Assembly (NCBI GenBank): GCA_018241265.1
Contig: JAFEEF010000040.1
Span: 1 to 64,000, forward strand
DNA from: Pseudomonadota bacterium
Lineage (GTDB): Bacteria > Pseudomonadota > Gammaproteobacteria > Burkholderiales > Burkholderiaceae_C
DNA: 64,000 nucleotides
Reading direction: 5' to 3'
The notes under the pieces are model-generated. The model made no database searches. It was not told the DNA's origin and saw only the letters and a program-made list of their open reading frames with translations. The translations under genes were made by a program, and so were the position numbers. How positions within the stretch are numbered: position 1 is the first letter of the stretch; each line of letters starts with the position of its first letter. Shown one piece after another: positions 26,550-35,309 of the stretch.

Positions 26550-26566
26550 TGACTAACTGGTTAACT
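26550..26566. promoter_or_regulatory. Candidate TetR operator in front of the catabolic block
   Basis: The sequence TGACTAACTGGTTAACT lies 20 bases upstream of the first gene of the block. Its core TAAC-TG-GTTA is a palindrome, and the same ACTAACTGG-x-TAA string occurs at 28697-28709 in front of the orphan binding-protein gene. Binding by the regulator encoded at 22671-23318 is inferred. Confidence 0.6.
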
Positions 26567-26601
26567 GCGACGATGATAGGAACGGCTCCGCGAGGTGTCA
26601 A

Positions 26602-27336
26602 TCAGCGCAGCCCGGCCCACAGCAGCGACAGGCCCGAGCAGACCATGAGGCCGTCCATCAAGCGCTGGAAGACCGCCGGCCGGATGCGCACCACGACCGC
26701 CTTGCCGCCGTAGGTGCCGACCATCAGCGACGCACCGACCATGAGTCCCTGCAGGACGATCGTGAGCGGCAGCGCGCCGAGCTGGCGGAACGTCGCCGCC
26801 TTGCTCGCGTAGAGCGCGACCGAGCTGGCCGCTTCGGTCGCGAGGAAGGCGCCGCCGGCGAGGCCGTACGACAGGAACACCGGCACGCTGAGCGGTCCGG
26901 TCGAGAGCACGATGCCGGTCAGGAAGCCGATCGCGGCGCCGGCGATGCTCACCTGCCACCAGCGCAGCCTGAGGCCGCTCGCGGCATGCCAGCGCCGCAG
27001 CGGGATGACGCACAAGAAGAACACGCCGAGCCCGATGTCGATCGCATGCGACGGCAACGTCAGCATGGTCCGTGCACCGAGCGAGGCCGCGGGCGCACCC
27101 GGCAGCGCATAGGCGGCGACGGCGCGCCAGTCGACCGCGCGCCACCATGCCATGACGCGCGCCAGGTTGCCGAAGATCGCGGCGATCGACATGATGGGTA
27201 TCGCCGCCTTCGGGCCGAACGCATAGACGAGCACCGGCAGCAGCATCACCGACGAGCCGGTGCCGATCACGCCGCTGATGGCGCCGGCGACGAGGCCGAC
27301 GGCGATGACGAAGAGGGCGGCCGTGGCGGCGTTCAT
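26602..27336 (-). CDS. TauE/SafE family membrane transporter
   Basis: This 244-residue membrane protein has about eight hydrophobic segments. The repeated family signature is seen as GLVAGAISGVIGTGSSVMLLP near the N-terminus and GAAIGFLTGIVLSTGPLSVPVFL in the second half. TauE/SafE proteins export or import sulfite, sulfonates or small organic anions. It lies on the same strand just upstream of the catabolic block with 71 bases between, a gap that contains the candidate TetR site, so it is probably a separate transcript. The anion carried is unknown. Confidence 0.88.
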   Translation of the reverse strand: MNAATAALFVIAVGLVAGAISGVIGTGSSVMLLPVLVYAFGPKAAIPIMSIAAIFGNLARVMAWWRAVDWRAVAAYALPGAPAASLGARTMLTLPSHAIDIGLGVFFLCVIPLRRWHAASGLRLRWWQVSIAGAAIGFLTGIVLSTGPLSVPVFLSYGLAGGAFLATEAASSVALYASKAATFRQLGALPLTIVLQGLMVGASLMVGTYGGKAVVVRIRPAVFQRLMDGLMVCSGLSLLWAGLR

Positions 27337-27377
27337 CGTTGCGGAACAATGCGCGGACGTTCCACAGGAGCCCGCGC

Positions 27378-27614
27378 GTGAAAGCCTACGACATCGAAGT
27401 CCAGCGCCTGAAGTCGCTGAAGCACGACCACGGCCTCATCGAGATCGACATCGATGCGCTGGTGCAGACGCGCGCGCTGCGCGACGACCAGGCCGCGACG
27501 AGCCGCCTGCAGTTGCCGGTCGAGCATGCGCGCACGCTGCTTCTGCTGCTGAGGCAGCAGCTCGCCGAGCTCGACAAGCTGCAGCCGCGCAGCCGGCGCC
27601 ACGGCCGCGCCTGA
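27378..27614 (+). CDS. Small hypothetical protein, 78 residues
   Basis: This short protein begins with GTG at 27378, seven bases after AGGAG, and reads MKAYDIEVQRLKSLKHDHGL onward. It is charged and predicted helical, with a Leu/Gln-rich heptad-like stretch (TLLLLLRQQLAELDKLQ) near the end. I recognise no family. It sits between two minus-strand genes, with 41 bases to the TauE-like start and 13 bases to the binding-protein stop. The good ribosome-binding site and codon use support it being real. Confidence 0.65.
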   Translation: MKAYDIEVQRLKSLKHDHGLIEIDIDALVQTRALRDDQAATSRLQLPVEHARTLLLLLRQQLAELDKLQPRSRRHGRA

Positions 27615-27627
27615 CGGATCGGCTTCT

Positions 27628-28623
27628 TCAGGGCAGGTAGTCGTTGGTGTAGTAGTCCTCGGCCTTGCCGGCGGTCTCCTTGTCGAGGCCGCCGTAGTCG
27701 ACCAGCATCTGGAACGAATCGCTCATCGTCTTCGGCGCGACGCGGTACGGCTGGCCGGGCGGCATGCCGGGTGCGGCATAGAGCGCGATCGCCTGCTTCA
27801 GCCCGCCGGTCAGCGATTCCTTGAACCCCGACTTCGGATCGGCCTTCAGCATCGCGTCGACCGCGGCCTCGGGATTCTTCGCCGCTTCCTCCATCGAGCG
27901 TGTCGCCGCGCGCATGAAGCGCTTGACCAGATCGGGATGCTGCTTCAGGTAGTCCTTCTGCACGACGATGCCCGAGCAGACGAGGTTCACGCCGTAGTCG
28001 GCGAACTTGATCGACGTCACCGGCTTCCTGGTCGCATCGAACAGCTTGACCGGCTGGTCCATCACGTAGCCCATCGTCAGATCGGCCTGGCCGGTGATCA
28101 GCGCGTTCATCTTGGTCTTGGCGTCGCCCGAGACGACGGTGAAGTCGCCGTCCTTCAGTCCGGTCTTCTTCATCACCAGCGGCCAGACCTGCGACATCGA
28201 ATCGCCCGGCGTCAGCACGATGGTCTTGCCCTTGATGTCGGCCGGCGTCTTGATGTTCTTCTCGGAGAAGCCCATCACCGCCATCGGGCTCGTCTGCAGC
28301 AGGACGCCGGTCGCGATCACCGGCGCGCCCTTGGTGGCGGCCTTGATCATCGTCGCGACGTCGGCATAGCCGAACTGTGCCGAGCCGGCCGCGACCGCCT
28401 GGATCGTCACGCCGGCGCCGCGCCCTTCCTGGATGTCGAGGTCCATGCCTTCCTGCTCGAAGTAGCCGCGCTCCTTGCCGAGGAAGAAGGGTGCGTGCTC
28501 GCTGTAGAGATACCAGTTGAGCAGCAGCACGACCTTGTCCTTGGCCTGCGCGGCGGCCGGCCCGGCCGCGGTAGCGAGCGCCAGCGCGGCAGCCGCGAGC
28601 AGCATCGAACGACGATGAACCAT
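27628..28623 (-). CDS. Orphan NMT1/SsuA-type ABC substrate-binding protein
   Basis: This 331-residue periplasmic binding protein has a signal peptide (residues 1-25, ending AGPAAAQ) and the NMT1/THI5-like pattern VVLLLNWYLYSEHAPFFLG then GYFEQEGMDLDIQEGRGAG. This group carries thiamine precursors, sulfonates, nitrate or aromatic acids. The ATG at 28623 follows GAGGAG. No permease or ATPase is adjacent, so the rest of the importer must be elsewhere. Its promoter has the same motif as the catabolic block, which suggests that it brings in that block's substrate. Confidence 0.9.
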   Translation of the reverse strand: MVHRRSMLLAAAALALATAAGPAAAQAKDKVVLLLNWYLYSEHAPFFLGKERGYFEQEGMDLDIQEGRGAGVTIQAVAAGSAQFGYADVATMIKAATKGAPVIATGVLLQTSPMAVMGFSEKNIKTPADIKGKTIVLTPGDSMSQVWPLVMKKTGLKDGDFTVVSGDAKTKMNALITGQADLTMGYVMDQPVKLFDATRKPVTSIKFADYGVNLVCSGIVVQKDYLKQHPDLVKRFMRAATRSMEEAAKNPEAAVDAMLKADPKSGFKESLTGGLKQAIALYAAPGMPPGQPYRVAPKTMSDSFQMLVDYGGLDKETAGKAEDYYTNDYLP

Positions 28624-28694
28624 GGGTGTCTCCTCGTGTGGTTCGTGGTCCGTGGCGGCATCGCCATCGAGGGTGGCAGGCGTCCGCGGGAATG

Positions 28695-28711
28695 TTACTA
28701 ACTGGATAATT
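28695..28711. promoter_or_regulatory. Second copy of the candidate TetR operator
   Basis: TTACTAACTGGATAATT lies 72 bases upstream of the orphan binding-protein start, within a 289-base gap that is otherwise featureless. It shares ACTAACTGG-x-TAA with the site at 26550-26566; the palindromic core is TAAC-TG-GATA, with one mismatched pair. Confidence 0.6.
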
Positions 28712-28912
28712 CCCACGCGGCCGCGGGCTGTCAAGGCGGATCCCATAGGCAAGAACCCGCTCTTGCGGTGGCTCGGCCCGGACCGGAGAGAGCCCTCACA
28801 GGCGTTCACAGCGTTGCGTCCCGGTCAAGTTCTGAAATGAATCATGTCGGTCGCCGGTCGTCGGGGCAGGCGCCCGGACAATCCCGGCTCCGTAGCCATC
28901 CGGTCCTTCGCC

Positions 28913-29593
28913 ATGGTCGAACTGGCCATCCTGATCCTCTGCGTGTGCATGGTCTTCGCGCTGCTCCGGCTGAAGAACCCCGGCGTCGGGCGTGCATCGG
29001 ACGATGCCGATCCGAACGACCTCGAGTCCGCCTTCGTCGTGCTGAAGAAGCTGGCGCTGACGCCGCCGAAGAACGTCGACGAAGAGGCCTACCGGCGCCT
29101 GCTGCACCGGATCGACGGACTCGTCGGCCGCATCGTCGAACGCCATCTCCAGTTCTTGTTCCGGACCGAGGCGAAGGCGCCGGACATCCGGCGCGCGCTC
29201 GGCCTGGACGATCCGGCCGCTACGCTGCGCGACATCGACATCGCCGCCGGCGATCCCGAAGTCCTGCTCTACCTGTGCTTCTTCCTCTACCTCGGCGGCA
29301 CGGCCAGGGATCTCGGCAAGGTGGACGGCGACGCCGAGCTGATGATGCGCATCCTCGACGACCTCGTGCGGCGGCGCGGCTATCCGCCCGCGCAGTTCTT
29401 CCTCGGCCTCGTCATGAAATACGGCGTGCGGGCGGACTTGCCCGGCAACCTCGCCGAGGCGCGCCGCCTGCTGCACCTTGCGGTCGCCAACGGGGTCGAT
29501 GCGGCCGCGCTGGAATTGCGCGGCCTGGACAAGCACGCGCCGCTGCGGCGCCTGGCCGGCGTGCGGCCGGACGGCGTGCCGCGTACCGCCTGA
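28913..29593 (+). CDS. Single-pass membrane protein with a Sel1-like C-terminus
   Basis: This 226-residue protein starts at the ATG at 28913 (MVELAILILCVCMVFALLRL), one N-terminal membrane helix with the rest cytoplasmic or periplasmic. Residues about 170-210 (PPAQFFLGLVMKYGV, NLAEARRLLHLAVANG) resemble a Sel1/TPR-like helical repeat, used for protein binding. The frame is open further upstream, but those residues do not look like protein. No function can be given. It is convergent with the homogentisate operon. Confidence 0.72.
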   Translation: MVELAILILCVCMVFALLRLKNPGVGRASDDADPNDLESAFVVLKKLALTPPKNVDEEAYRRLLHRIDGLVGRIVERHLQFLFRTEAKAPDIRRALGLDDPAATLRDIDIAAGDPEVLLYLCFFLYLGGTARDLGKVDGDAELMMRILDDLVRRRGYPPAQFFLGLVMKYGVRADLPGNLAEARRLLHLAVANGVDAAALELRGLDKHAPLRRLAGVRPDGVPRTA

Positions 29594-29640
29594 GTCGTCG
29601 GAGCGAGGTGCCTATGAAATTGCACAGCGGAGGCGACTGG

Positions 29641-29693
29641 GCTCAGAGGCTGGCCCGACCTCGCGAGAACTCGATGCCTCCCAGCCTCTGAGC
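29641..29693. repeat. 13-base perfect inverted repeat between convergent genes
   Basis: GCTCAGAGGCTGG (29641-29653) and CCAGCCTCTGAGC (29681-29693) pair perfectly around a 27-base loop. It lies between the stop of the Sel1-like gene and the stop of fahA. It could act as a bidirectional terminator or be a mobile-repeat remnant; no T-run follows. Confidence 0.6.
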
Positions 29694-29704
29694 GATCGTC
29701 GTCG

Positions 29705-31018
29705 TCAGCCCGCCGCCAAGGCCGGCATCAACGTCCCGGCGCAATCGCCGAAGCCGATGCGCCGGCAGCCGTCGCGCCGGCAATGCGCACGCAGGACGAT
29801 GGTGTCGCCGTCCTGCAGGAAGGTACGCCGCTCGCCGTTCGGCAGCACGACCGGCTCGCGGCCGCCGCTGGACAGTTCGAGCAGCGAGCCGCCCTGGCCG
29901 GCCTCCGGTCCGGACTGCGTGCCCGAGCCGAACAGGTCGCCGCTCTGCAGATTGCAGCCGCCCACCGTGTGGTGCGCGACCATCTGCGCGACGGTCCAGT
30001 AGGCGTCGCGGAAGTTCGCGCTCGTCAGGCGCACCGGCGCGTGGCCGGCAGCCAGCATCGCATCGGTCTGCAGCCAGACCTCGAGCACGATGTCGAACGC
30101 GCCGTGCGCGCGGTTGGCGGCGCTGTCGAGGTAGGGCAGCGGCTGCGGATCGCCGTCGGGCCGGGTCCATGGCGCACGGAACGGCTCGAGCGCATCGAGC
30201 GTCACGATCCATGGCGAGATCGTCGTCGCGAAGTTCTTCGAGAGGAACGGTCCGAGCGGCTGGTATTCCCAGGCCTGCACGTCGCGCGCCGACCAGTCGT
30301 TGAGGAGCACGAGGCCCATCACATGGTCCTCGGCATGCTCCATCGCGATGCGGCTGCCGGGCGGGTTGCCGCGCGACACGAAGATGCCGACCTCGAGCTC
30401 GTAGTCCATGCGCTGCGACGGCCCGAGCTGCGGCGCATCGGCGCCGCTCTTCAGCTGCCCGAGCGGGCGCAGGAAGCGCTGGCCGGTCGCGCCGATCGAC
30501 GAGCTGCGGCCGTGGTAGCCGATCGGCACCCACTTGTAGTTCGGCAGCAGCGGGTTGTCGGGGCGGAACAGCTTGCCGACCGTCGTCGCATGGTGGATGC
30601 CGGTGTAGAAGTCGGTGTAGTCCCCGATCCGGCACGGCACCGCGTATTCGGCCTCGGCCTGCGCGACGAGCGCCGGCTCGATGCGCTCGCGCGCTTCGCT
30701 GCCGGCCGAGAGCCCTTCGGACAGCGCGACGCGCAGCTCGCGATGCAGCGCGCGGCCCTCGGCCATGTACGCGTTGAGCTCACCGGGCGCGCAGGCCGCG
30801 AGAGCCCGGTTCACGGAGGTCGGCAGCGCGGCGGCGGCCGCGTTCAGGTCGACGATGCGGTTGCCGATCGCGACACCGGGCCGAAACGTTTCGGCATCGC
30901 TGCCGCGCCGGCGGAACATGCCGATCGGCAGGTTCTGGATCGGGAAGTCGGTGTCGGCCGCGTTGGCCGATTCGACCCAGCTCGTCAGGGCCGCGTCGTG
31001 GGTGGCGTCCAGCGTCAT
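29705..31018 (-). CDS. fahA: Fumarylacetoacetase
   Basis: This enzyme splits fumarylacetoacetate to fumarate and acetoacetate, the last step of tyrosine/homogentisate breakdown. The 437-residue protein has [16 protein letters not shown] with a metal-binding Asp, [11 protein letters not shown], the metal-binding glutamates of [11 protein letters not shown], and [20 protein letters not shown]. All match the known metal ligands of the family. The ATG at 31016-31018 overlaps the hmgA stop as ATGA, so the two are coupled; the longer open frame upstream runs inside hmgA. Confidence 0.97.
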   Translation of the reverse strand: MTLDATHDAALTSWVESANAADTDFPIQNLPIGMFRRRGSDAETFRPGVAIGNRIVDLNAAAAALPTSVNRALAACAPGELNAYMAEGRALHRELRVALSEGLSAGSEARERIEPALVAQAEAEYAVPCRIGDYTDFYTGIHHATTVGKLFRPDNPLLPNYKWVPIGYHGRSSSIGATGQRFLRPLGQLKSGADAPQLGPSQRMDYELEVGIFVSRGNPPGSRIAMEHAEDHVMGLVLLNDWSARDVQAWEYQPLGPFLSKNFATTISPWIVTLDALEPFRAPWTRPDGDPQPLPYLDSAANRAHGAFDIVLEVWLQTDAMLAAGHAPVRLTSANFRDAYWTVAQMVAHHTVGGCNLQSGDLFGSGTQSGPEAGQGGSLLELSSGGREPVVLPNGERRTFLQDGDTIVLRAHCRRDGCRRIGFGDCAGTLMPALAAG

Positions 31019-32310
31019 GGCTGTTCCTTGAACTGATCCTTCAGGCCCTGCCAGCAATCGGCATACGCGGTATCGAGCGCGCCGCCGGTCAGTGCGTACT
31101 CGGTCGGGACGAAGCGGTAGCGGCTCTCGAACATGAAGGCGAGCGTGCCGTCGAGCTTGTGCGGTGCGAGCGGGGCGGTCGATGCGCGCTCGTAGGCGTC
31201 GACGTCCGGGCCGTGCGGCACCATGTCGTTGTGCAGGCTCGCGCCGCCCGGCTTGAACCCTTCGGGCTTGGCGTCGTACTGGCCGTACACGAGTCCCATG
31301 AACTCCGACATCACGTTGCGGTGGTACCAGGGCGGCCGGAAGGTGTCCTCGGCGACCATCCAGCGCGGCGGGAAGATCACGAAGTCGCAGTTCGCGGTGC
31401 CCGGCGTGTCGGACGGCGACGTCAGTACCGTGAAGATCGACGGGTCGGGATGGTCGAAGCTGATCGAACCTATCGTCATGAAGTTCGCGGTGTCGTACTT
31501 CATCGGCGCGAGGCTGCCGTGCCATGCGACGACGTCGAACGGCGTGCGCGGGCTCTGCGAGCGCCAGAGCCGTCCGCCGAACTTCTTGACGAGCTCGTAG
31601 GGGCCGGTCTCGTGCTCGTAGGCCGCGACCGGTGCGAGGAAGTCGCGCGGGTTGGCGAGGCCGTTCGAGCCGATCGGCCCGAGCTCGGGCAGCGCGAACA
31701 TCGCGCCGTAGTTCTCGCAGACATAGCCCCGCGACGGGCCGTCGGGCAGCGCGACCTTGAACGCGATGCCGCGCGGCAGCAGCGCGATCTCGCCCGGCTT
31801 CACGTCGAGGATGCCGAGCTCGGTCGTGACCACGAGCCGCCCTTGCTGCGGCACGACGAGCATCTCGCCGTCGGCGTTGACGAAGGCGCGCCGCTCCATC
31901 GAGCGGTTGGCGAGATAGACGTGCGCGGCGAGGCCGGTCCGCGCCTCGACGTCGCCATTGGCCGCCAGCGTGCGCATGCCGTCGACGAAGTCGAGCGGCT
32001 CGGCGGGGATCGCGAACGGGCTCCAGCGCAGCGGCTCGGGCGGCAGCGCTGCCCCTTGCAGCGCGCCGGTGCGCCAGTGCGGTTGCGCATAGGCCGCATA
32101 GCTGCCGGTCACCACCGACGGCTGGCGCCGGTAGACCCAGGTGCGGCGGTTGAGCGCGCGCGGCGCGGTGAAGGCGGTGCCGGAGACGAGTTCGGCATAG
32201 AGCTCGAGCGGCGCGCGCTGCGGGCTGTTGCGGCCGGCGGGCAGGGCGCCGGGGACGGCTTCGGTGGCGAATTCGTTGCCGAAGCCGGACAGGTAGTGGT
32301 GCTGGGTCAT
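31015..32310 (-). CDS. hmgA: Homogentisate 1,2-dioxygenase
   Basis: HmgA opens the ring of homogentisate using non-heme iron and oxygen, giving maleylacetoacetate. The 431-residue protein starts with [20 protein letters not shown], typical of the family, and has the iron ligands in [12 protein letters not shown] (His and Glu) and [11 protein letters not shown] (His). Length is normal. No maleylacetoacetate isomerase gene is seen in the operon, so that step must be encoded elsewhere or occur with glutathione alone. A GC-rich hairpin lies in the 96-base gap to the DUF2783 gene. Confidence 0.98.
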   Translation of the reverse strand: MTQHHYLSGFGNEFATEAVPGALPAGRNSPQRAPLELYAELVSGTAFTAPRALNRRTWVYRRQPSVVTGSYAAYAQPHWRTGALQGAALPPEPLRWSPFAIPAEPLDFVDGMRTLAANGDVEARTGLAAHVYLANRSMERRAFVNADGEMLVVPQQGRLVVTTELGILDVKPGEIALLPRGIAFKVALPDGPSRGYVCENYGAMFALPELGPIGSNGLANPRDFLAPVAAYEHETGPYELVKKFGGRLWRSQSPRTPFDVVAWHGSLAPMKYDTANFMTIGSISFDHPDPSIFTVLTSPSDTPGTANCDFVIFPPRWMVAEDTFRPPWYHRNVMSEFMGLVYGQYDAKPEGFKPGGASLHNDMVPHGPDVDAYERASTAPLAPHKLDGTLAFMFESRYRFVPTEYALTGGALDTAYADCWQGLKDQFKEQP

Positions 32311-32330
32311 GGCAGGGAGGAGATCATGCT

Positions 32331-32353
32331 CCCTCTCCGCTTGCGGGAGAGGG
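32331..32353. repeat. REP-like GC hairpin upstream of hmgA
   Basis: CCCTCTCC (32331-32338) and GGAGAGGG (32346-32353) pair around GCTTGCG, and are followed by GAGGGTGGATGGGG. This pattern, CCCTCTCC-GCTTGC-GGGAGAGGG, is a dispersed hairpin in many beta- and gammaproteobacterial genomes. Here it would lie in the hmgA leader, 20 bases before the start codon, where it could affect mRNA stability or translation. Confidence 0.65.
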
Positions 32354-32406
32354 CGAGGGTGGATGGGGGGCTCGATGTTCCGGTGTGGCGCGCGGCCCCT
32401 CGCTGG

Positions 32407-32619
32407 TCATGCGGCCGCCTGCAGCACGTTCGCGCGCGCCAGCGCGAGCGCCTCGCGCAGCACCGCGTCGTCGCCGATGTGGTTGGCCAGCAGCAGCACC
32501 AGCCGCGCGTTCAGCGCGTGGCTCTGCGCCGTCTCGAGGTCGCGGTGCGCGTCGATCAGCGCTTCGTAGAAGTCGTCGCCGGCGCTGAAATGCGGCGTGG
32601 TGATCAGGCTCGTTGCCAT
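32407..32619 (-). CDS. DUF2783 family small protein
   Basis: This 70-residue protein, MATSLITTPHFSAGDDFYEA then LIDAHRDLETAQSHALNARLVLLLANHIGDD, fits the DUF2783 family, known from homogentisate-type clusters of Burkholderiales. It is helical and has no catalytic motif; a role as partner of the adjacent flavin hydroxylase is possible. MhaB in Pseudomonas is a small coupling protein for the 3-hydroxyphenylacetate hydroxylase MhaA, but I cannot show that this is its equivalent. It begins 14 bases after the hydroxylase stop. Confidence 0.88.
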   Translation of the reverse strand: MATSLITTPHFSAGDDFYEALIDAHRDLETAQSHALNARLVLLLANHIGDDAVLREALALARANVLQAAA

Positions 32620-32633
32620 CGTGGGCCTCACGG

Positions 32634-34292
32634 TCAGGAGCGGCCGAGCGCGCGGGCCAGTGCGGCGCGCACGGCGGCGGCGTCCGGCGCGCGCCAGCGC
32701 GCGCACACATGCTGGTCGGGGCGCAGCAGCCAGGCCGATCCGGGGCGCGCATCGTAGCGCTCGGCAAAGCGGCCGGCGATGTCTTGCCATGCGCCCGGCA
32801 GGGCCGTGTCCGACGGCGCGATCTCGAGCAACGACACATCGGCCAGCCCCGCGCCGGCATCGGCGATGCCGCGCGGCGCGGCACCGAAGGAGACCAGCGT
32901 GAAGCCGCGCCGGTCGAGCAGGTTCAGCAGCCGCTCGCTGCGCACGCCATCGGCGGACGCGAGCGGCGCATCCGCTGCCGCGGCGCCCGGCCGCATCGCG
33001 CCGCCGAACGCGTCGACATCGGCCGTGTTCAGCACCGAGCCGTCCAGCGTCGCCGGCACCGACAGCCGGCCGCTGTTGACGAGGCTGCGCGCGAACGCAT
33101 GCTCCTTCGCCAGGCCGAGCACCGCATCGCGGAACAGCCGGCTGATCTCGCTCTTCGGCGTGATGAAGTCGGTCGAGCGCGTCGAGTGGCGGATGTTCTC
33201 GTCCGCGGCGTACTCGCGCTCGCTCGCGTAGCTGTCGAGCAGCGCGTCGGGCGCGCGGCCGTCGAGCACCGCGGCGAGCTTCCATCCGAGGTTGTCGGCG
33301 TCCTGCACGCCCGAGTTCGCGCCGCGCGCGCCGAACGGCGACACGCCATGCGCCGCATCGCCGGCGAACAGCACGCGGCCGACGCGGAACTTGTCCATGC
33401 GCAGGCACGAGAAGGTGTAGACGCTCGCCCATTCGAGCGTGAACTCGGCGTCCGGACCGAGCAGCGCCTGCACGCGCGGCACGATGTTCTCGGGCTTCTT
33501 CTCTTCGTCCGGATCGGCATTCCAGCCGAGCTGGAAGTCGATGCGCCAGACGTCGTCCGGCTGGCGATGCAGCAGCACCGACTGGTTCGGATGGAACGGC
33601 GGATCGAACCAGAACCAGCGCTCGGCCGGAAAGCCCGCATGCATCTTTACGTCGGCAATCAGGAAGCGGTCGCGGAAGGTGCGGCCCTTGCTCTCCAGCC
33701 CCATCGACCGGCGCACCGCCGAGCGCGAGCCGTCGCAGGCGCAGAGCCAGTCGGCCGCGAGCTGCGTCATGCCTTCCGGGGTTGCGATGTCGAGCACGAC
33801 GTGGTCGGCGGCTGGCGTCACGCCGACGACCTCGTGCTTCCAGCGCAGCTCGATCGATGGCTCTTCGAGGGCACGCTCGGCGAGGTAGCCTTCGACGTAG
33901 TACTGCTGCAGGTTGATGAAGGCCGGGCGCTCGCCGTCGAAGCTCGACCGGTCGGTCGACGTGGCGTCGAGATCGAAGCTGTAGATCTGCTCGTCGCGGA
34001 AGAACAGCCGCCCGACGTTCCACGACACGCCCTTGTCGACCATGCGCTGGCCGCAGCCGAGGCGATCGAAGATCTCGAGCGTGCGCTTGGCGAAGCAGAT
34101 CGCGCGCGAGCCGGTGGACAGGCGATGGTCGTTGTCGAGCAGCACGACGCGGATGCCGTGCGATGCGAGGTCGAGCGCGAGCGCGAGGCCGACCGGACCG
34201 GCGCCGACGATGACGACCGGATGGCGCGCCGGCGGCGATGCGCCGTGGTCGGCCGCGCGGCGGTAGGGGAACTCGACGGTCTGGTAGTCCAT
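32634..34292 (-). CDS. FAD-dependent aromatic hydroxylase (MhpA/MhaA-like)
   Basis: This 552-residue flavoprotein monooxygenase has the FAD-binding VVIVGAGPVGLALALDLASH (residues about 26-45), the DG motif in CACDGSRSAVRRSMG near 190 and the GD motif in LFAGDAAHGVSPFGARG near 310. It fits MhpA-type 3-(3-hydroxyphenyl)propionate hydroxylases and MhaA, which makes homogentisate from 3-hydroxyphenylacetate. Since it is next to hmgA and fahA, making homogentisate from a hydroxyphenyl compound is the best guess. A DUF2783 gene follows. Confidence 0.9.
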   Translation of the reverse strand: MDYQTVEFPYRRAADHGASPPARHPVVIVGAGPVGLALALDLASHGIRVVLLDNDHRLSTGSRAICFAKRTLEIFDRLGCGQRMVDKGVSWNVGRLFFRDEQIYSFDLDATSTDRSSFDGERPAFINLQQYYVEGYLAERALEEPSIELRWKHEVVGVTPAADHVVLDIATPEGMTQLAADWLCACDGSRSAVRRSMGLESKGRTFRDRFLIADVKMHAGFPAERWFWFDPPFHPNQSVLLHRQPDDVWRIDFQLGWNADPDEEKKPENIVPRVQALLGPDAEFTLEWASVYTFSCLRMDKFRVGRVLFAGDAAHGVSPFGARGANSGVQDADNLGWKLAAVLDGRAPDALLDSYASEREYAADENIRHSTRSTDFITPKSEISRLFRDAVLGLAKEHAFARSLVNSGRLSVPATLDGSVLNTADVDAFGGAMRPGAAAADAPLASADGVRSERLLNLLDRRGFTLVSFGAAPRGIADAGAGLADVSLLEIAPSDTALPGAWQDIAGRFAERYDARPGSAWLLRPDQHVCARWRAPDAAAVRAALARALGRS

Positions 34293-34303
34293 CGCTCGAG
34301 CGG

Positions 34304-35275
34304 TCAGGCTTCCAGCGTCTTCCACATCTCCGTGTCGCGCTCCGCCGTCCAGATGCGCGGATCGACGATGCCCGACGCTTCGTCGAACGCGCGGCTCACG
34401 TCGAACGGCATGCAATGGTCGAAGATCACCCAGTGGCCGTAGCGCGGCTTCAGCGCGGCATGGACCTCCTTGTAGATCCGGTTCAGCCCCTGGCCCTTCG
34501 CGACGCCGTTGTTGACGAGCGTGTAGAGGTCGGAGATGAAGGCGCGCGTCGATGCGATCGCGACGCCGACGTCGGCCGCGTTCGTCAACGCGCCGCCGCG
34601 TCCCGGCACGAGCTGCTCGAACTTGTAGGCGGCAAGCCGGTCGAGCGTCGTCGGCCAGTCCTTGAAGTAGCAGTCGCCCGCATAGGCCGTGCTCTGGTAT
34701 TCGACGAGGTCGCCGGCGAAGCAGATCTTCTCGTCGGCGAGGTAGGCGATCGTGTCGCCCTTGGTGTGGCCGCGGCCGATCTGCGCGAGCTTGACCTCGA
34801 GGTTCTTGCCGAGCCGGATGCTCATCTCGCCGTTGAAGGTCATGGTCGGCCAGGTGAGGCCGGGCGGCACCGACTCGACCGCGCGGAACAGGCGCGGAAA
34901 GCGGCCGATCTCGCTGGCCTTGTCCTGCTCGCCGCGCTCGACGATCAGGTCGTAGGTATCGCGGCTCGCGACGATCTGCTCGGCGCCTTCCTTGAAGTAG
35001 GCCGACGCGCCGAGCACCCGCACCGCGTGGTAGTGCGACAGCACGACGTACTTGATCGGCAGCCTTGTTACTTCGCGGATGCGCCGGATCACGTCCTGCG
35101 CCATCACCGGCGTGGCCTGGGTGTCGACCACCATCACCGCCTCGTCGCCGATGAAGACGCCGGTGTTCGGATCGCCCTCGGCGGTGTAGGCGTAGGCGTG
35201 CTCGGAGAGCCGCGTGAACGAGACCTTCTTGTCGGTCAGGTCGGCCTGGCTGGCGAAGGCTTTGGGCTGGGACAT
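34304..35275 (-). CDS. MBL-fold hydrolase with an altered metal site
   Basis: This 323-residue metallo-beta-lactamase-fold protein has GVFIGDEAVMVVDTQATPVM near residue 38, but its metal motif reads VVLSHYHAVRVLG near 78: the usual HxHxDH is HYHAVR, lacking the Asp and third His. Downstream the histidine of GRGHTKGDT and the Asp of CFAGDLVEYQ are kept. It may bind a single metal or need another ligand. It is the first gene of the homogentisate operon, divergent from the IclR regulator, and is probably cotranscribed with the hydroxylase 11 bases downstream. Confidence 0.88.
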   Translation of the reverse strand: MSQPKAFASQADLTDKKVSFTRLSEHAYAYTAEGDPNTGVFIGDEAVMVVDTQATPVMAQDVIRRIREVTRLPIKYVVLSHYHAVRVLGASAYFKEGAEQIVASRDTYDLIVERGEQDKASEIGRFPRLFRAVESVPPGLTWPTMTFNGEMSIRLGKNLEVKLAQIGRGHTKGDTIAYLADEKICFAGDLVEYQSTAYAGDCYFKDWPTTLDRLAAYKFEQLVPGRGGALTNAADVGVAIASTRAFISDLYTLVNNGVAKGQGLNRIYKEVHAALKPRYGHWVIFDHCMPFDVSRAFDEASGIVDPRIWTAERDTEMWKTLEA

Positions 35276-35309
35276 CGGGGTACCTCGCAGGGTGGGCCGG
35301 CGGAAGCAA

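Noticed and set aside
28826-28856. A sigma-28-like promoter (TCAAGTTC then GTCGGTCG) before the Sel1-like gene
   Set aside because: The -10 half matches only about half of the consensus and the spacing is off; no flagellar gene is nearby.
29614-29691. 25-codon frame beginning MKLHSGGDW between two convergent genes
   Set aside because: It covers the inverted repeat at 29641-29693, which explains its sequence; too short to support.
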